6,284 bases of DNA, taken from the NCBI GenBank assembly GCA_900556295.1, contig USOK01000096.1, positions 1-6,284 on the forward strand, in the 5' to 3' direction. Positions 5,276 to 6,284 of this stretch are shown one piece after another (position 1 is the stretch's first letter; each line of letters starts with the position of its first letter). Both the position numbers and the translations under genes were made by a program. The notes beneath the pieces were generated by a model, which saw only the letters and a program-made list of their open reading frames with translations, was not told the origin of the DNA and did no database searches. Source of the stretch: an uncultured bacterium. Lineage in GTDB: Bacteria; Cyanobacteriota; Vampirovibrionia; Gastranaerophilales; Gastranaerophilaceae.

Positions 5276-6024
5276 TGACAAACGAAACAAATGAAATAAT
5301 TTTTGGTAAAAATTCAGTTATGGAAGCACTGATTGCAGGCGACAGAGAAATTAACAAAATTCTTATCTCAAAAAATATCCATAGCGATAACAAATTGAAT
5401 AAAATCAAAGAACTTGCAAGAGAAAGTAATATTGTTTTCCAATTTGTTGCAAAAGAAAAATTTCTTCCATACGCAGAATTTAATCACCAAGGAATTATTG
5501 CTCAAGTTTCGCCTATCAAATACATGGACTTAGATGATTTTTTGGACAGAAAAAAATATGAAAATGCATCACTAGTGATCCTTGATGGCGTAGAAGATTC
5601 ACACAACTTAGGTTCAATCATCAGAACATGCGTATGCGCAGGAGTTGAAGGTATAATTATTCCTTCCAGACGCAATGTTCAAGTCAATGCAACAGTCGAA
5701 AAAACAAGCGCTGGCGCTATCAATCATATTCCTATTATTAAAGTAAACAGCCTTGTTAATGCGGTTCAAAAATTAAAAAATTCCGACTGGTGGGTAGTTG
5801 CATCTGACGCAAGCGCAAAAGATAATTATTATGATGTTAATTACAAAAATATGAATACTGCTATAATTATGGGGGCAGAACACGCAGGAGTGTCAAAATC
5901 TTTACTTAAACTTTCTGATTTTATCGTAAAAATCCCTATGCTGAAAGACTTTAACTCTCTTAATGTTTCAAACGCCCTAAGTGCAATCATTTTCGAAACA
6001 GTTAGACAAAAATTAAAAAATTAA
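5275..6024 (+). CDS. rlmB: TrmH/SpoU-family 23S rRNA 2'-O-ribose methyltransferase, RlmB-like
   Basis: A 249-residue SPOUT-class RNA methyltransferase, the usual length for RlmB. The N-terminal RNA-binding domain (about 8-80) begins with IIFGKNSVMEAL, the family's G-x-N-x-V-x-E-A-L signature. The catalytic domain shows the three SPOUT motifs: LDGVEDSHNLGSIIRT (103-118) with Asn111 and Arg117, IIMGAEHAGVS (197-207) with Glu202, and IPMLKDFNSLNVSNALSAI (220-238) with Asn230, which builds the trefoil knot holding S-adenosylmethionine. RlmB methylates the ribose of a guanosine in the peptidyl-transferase region of 23S rRNA. The RlmB label rests on the N-terminal domain and length; TrmH (tRNA Gm18) or another rRNA member of the family cannot be excluded. 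It is translationally coupled to nadA, with no functional link apparent, and its 3' end contains promoter boxes of the following sigma factor gene. Confidence 0.9.
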   Translation: MTNETNEIIFGKNSVMEALIAGDREINKILISKNIHSDNKLNKIKELARESNIVFQFVAKEKFLPYAEFNHQGIIAQVSPIKYMDLDDFLDRKKYENASLVILDGVEDSHNLGSIIRTCVCAGVEGIIIPSRRNVQVNATVEKTSAGAINHIPIIKVNSLVNAVQKLKNSDWWVVASDASAKDNYYDVNYKNMNTAIIMGAEHAGVSKSLLKLSDFIVKIPMLKDFNSLNVSNALSAIIFETVRQKLKN

Positions 6025-6031
6025 CTATAAT
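6003..6031 (+). promoter_or_regulatory. Upstream promoter of the sigma factor gene (P1)
   Basis: TAGACA (6003-6008), one mismatch from the -35 consensus, lies 17 bases before a perfect TATAAT (6026-6031). The -35 box is inside the last codons of the methyltransferase gene. Transcription would start near 6038, about 33 bases before the ATG at 6071. Confidence 0.6.
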
Positions 6032-6049
6032 AATTACGAGCAATATAAT
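6021..6049 (+). promoter_or_regulatory. Second, overlapping promoter of the sigma factor gene (P2)
   Basis: TTAACT (6021-6026) lies 17 bases before a second perfect TATAAT (6044-6049), offset 18 bp from P1. Transcription would start near 6056 and give a leader of about 15 bases holding only the ribosome binding site. The -35 box is weaker than that of P1 and shares a base with the P1 -10 box. Confidence 0.45.
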
Positions 6050-6059
6050 TTTGCATATC

Positions 6060-6066
6060 AGGAGAG
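6060..6066 (+). promoter_or_regulatory. Ribosome binding site of the sigma factor gene
   Basis: AGGAGAG ends four bases before the ATG at 6071, with the core AGGAG six bases away. It is the same heptamer as at nadA and the pilO-type gene, which supports it as this genome's preferred site and fixes the start of the gene that runs off the window. Confidence 0.8.
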
Positions 6067-6070
6067 AGAA

Positions 6071-6284
6071 ATGAAAAAAGAACTTGAAAAATATGGCTTA
6101 CTCACAGATGACATTTCAGATGAAAATGTCAACTTTCATGACCTTGAAGAAGATGAAGATGACGTACTGGAATCTGTTGAAGAACCAAAGGTACAAGAAA
6201 ATCTCTCAACAGTAAATTCTGATGACAGTGTTAGAATTTATTTACAGCAAATCGGGAAAATCCCTCTATTATCTGGGGAACAAG
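6071..6284 (+). CDS. rpoD: RNA polymerase sigma-70 factor, N-terminal part only
   Basis: The first 71 codons of a sigma-70 family gene that runs off the right edge. Residues 51-71 (DDSVRIYLQQIGKIPLLSGEQ) match sigma region 1.2, the segment that in primary and closely related sigma factors touches the discriminator DNA. Before it lies a short acidic stretch (about 50 residues, very rich in Asp and Glu between 13 and 44), in the place of region 1.1, which in primary sigma factors hinders DNA binding by free sigma. Region 1.2 together with an acidic N-terminus favours the housekeeping factor RpoD/SigA over a specialised one. A group 2 sigma factor remains possible because regions 2-4 are not visible. 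Two promoter-like elements precede it, and no terminator separates it from the nadA-methyltransferase unit, so some readthrough is likely. Confidence 0.85.
   Translation, partial: MKKELEKYGLLTDDISDENVNFHDLEEDEDDVLESVEEPKVQENLSTVNSDDSVRIYLQQIGKIPLLSGEQ

Noticed and set aside
4681..5408. Two minus-strand frames opposite nadA and the methyltransferase
   Set aside because: Both lie antisense to genes with complete family motifs and have no start signal.
1..6284. CRISPR arrays, insertion sequences, tRNA or rRNA genes, toxin-antitoxin or defence genes
   Set aside because: No regularly spaced repeats, transposase motifs, terminal inverted repeats, cloverleaf candidates or recognisable defence domains were found on reading through the window.

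Overview
This 6.3-kb window is AT-rich, densely coded bacterial chromosome with mostly housekeeping content. It holds seven genes supported along most or all of their visible length, plus the first 71 codons of an eighth. All read in the standard bacterial code, with TAA or TAG stops and strong AGGAG-type ribosome binding sites on several genes. Low GC, a quinolinate synthase, a type IV pilus/type II secretion inner-membrane platform and a primary-type sigma factor with a short acidic N-terminus suggest a low-GC, probably diderm lineage. My best guess is a gut Melainabacteria/Vampirovibrionia (Gastranaerophilales-like) genome. This is inferred from overall protein character, and no marker in the window proves it.

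Left part (1-1761, + strand): the 3' end of a comF-type phosphoribosyltransferase gene, an unrecognised 104-residue protein 18 bp behind it, then, after a 74-bp gap, a radical SAM protein with a cysteine-rich C-terminus. Middle (1711-4311, - strand): a two-gene transcription unit with a near-consensus promoter, a single-chain PilM-PilN-type fusion, a PilO-type protein, and an intrinsic terminator. The terminator lies inside the last codons of the convergent radical SAM gene. Right part (4244-6284, + strand): a short divergent regulatory region, nadA (quinolinate synthase), a TrmH/RlmB-family rRNA methyltransferase overlapping nadA by one base, then tandem promoter-like boxes and the start of an rpoD-type sigma factor gene.

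The genes do not form one pathway. The PilMN and PilO proteins should form a membrane platform for pilus assembly or secretion. ComF belongs to a family tied to DNA uptake, which can itself use such pili, but here that link rests only on proximity. NadA feeds NAD synthesis; the methyltransferase and sigma factor serve ribosome maturation and transcription. I see no defence system, CRISPR array, mobile element, tRNA or rRNA.

The points most worth a second look are the PilM-PilN fusion with eroded nucleotide-binding motifs, a repeat and palindrome arrangement around the nadA ribosome binding site, overlapping divergent promoters between pilMN and nadA, and the terminator embedded in a convergent gene.
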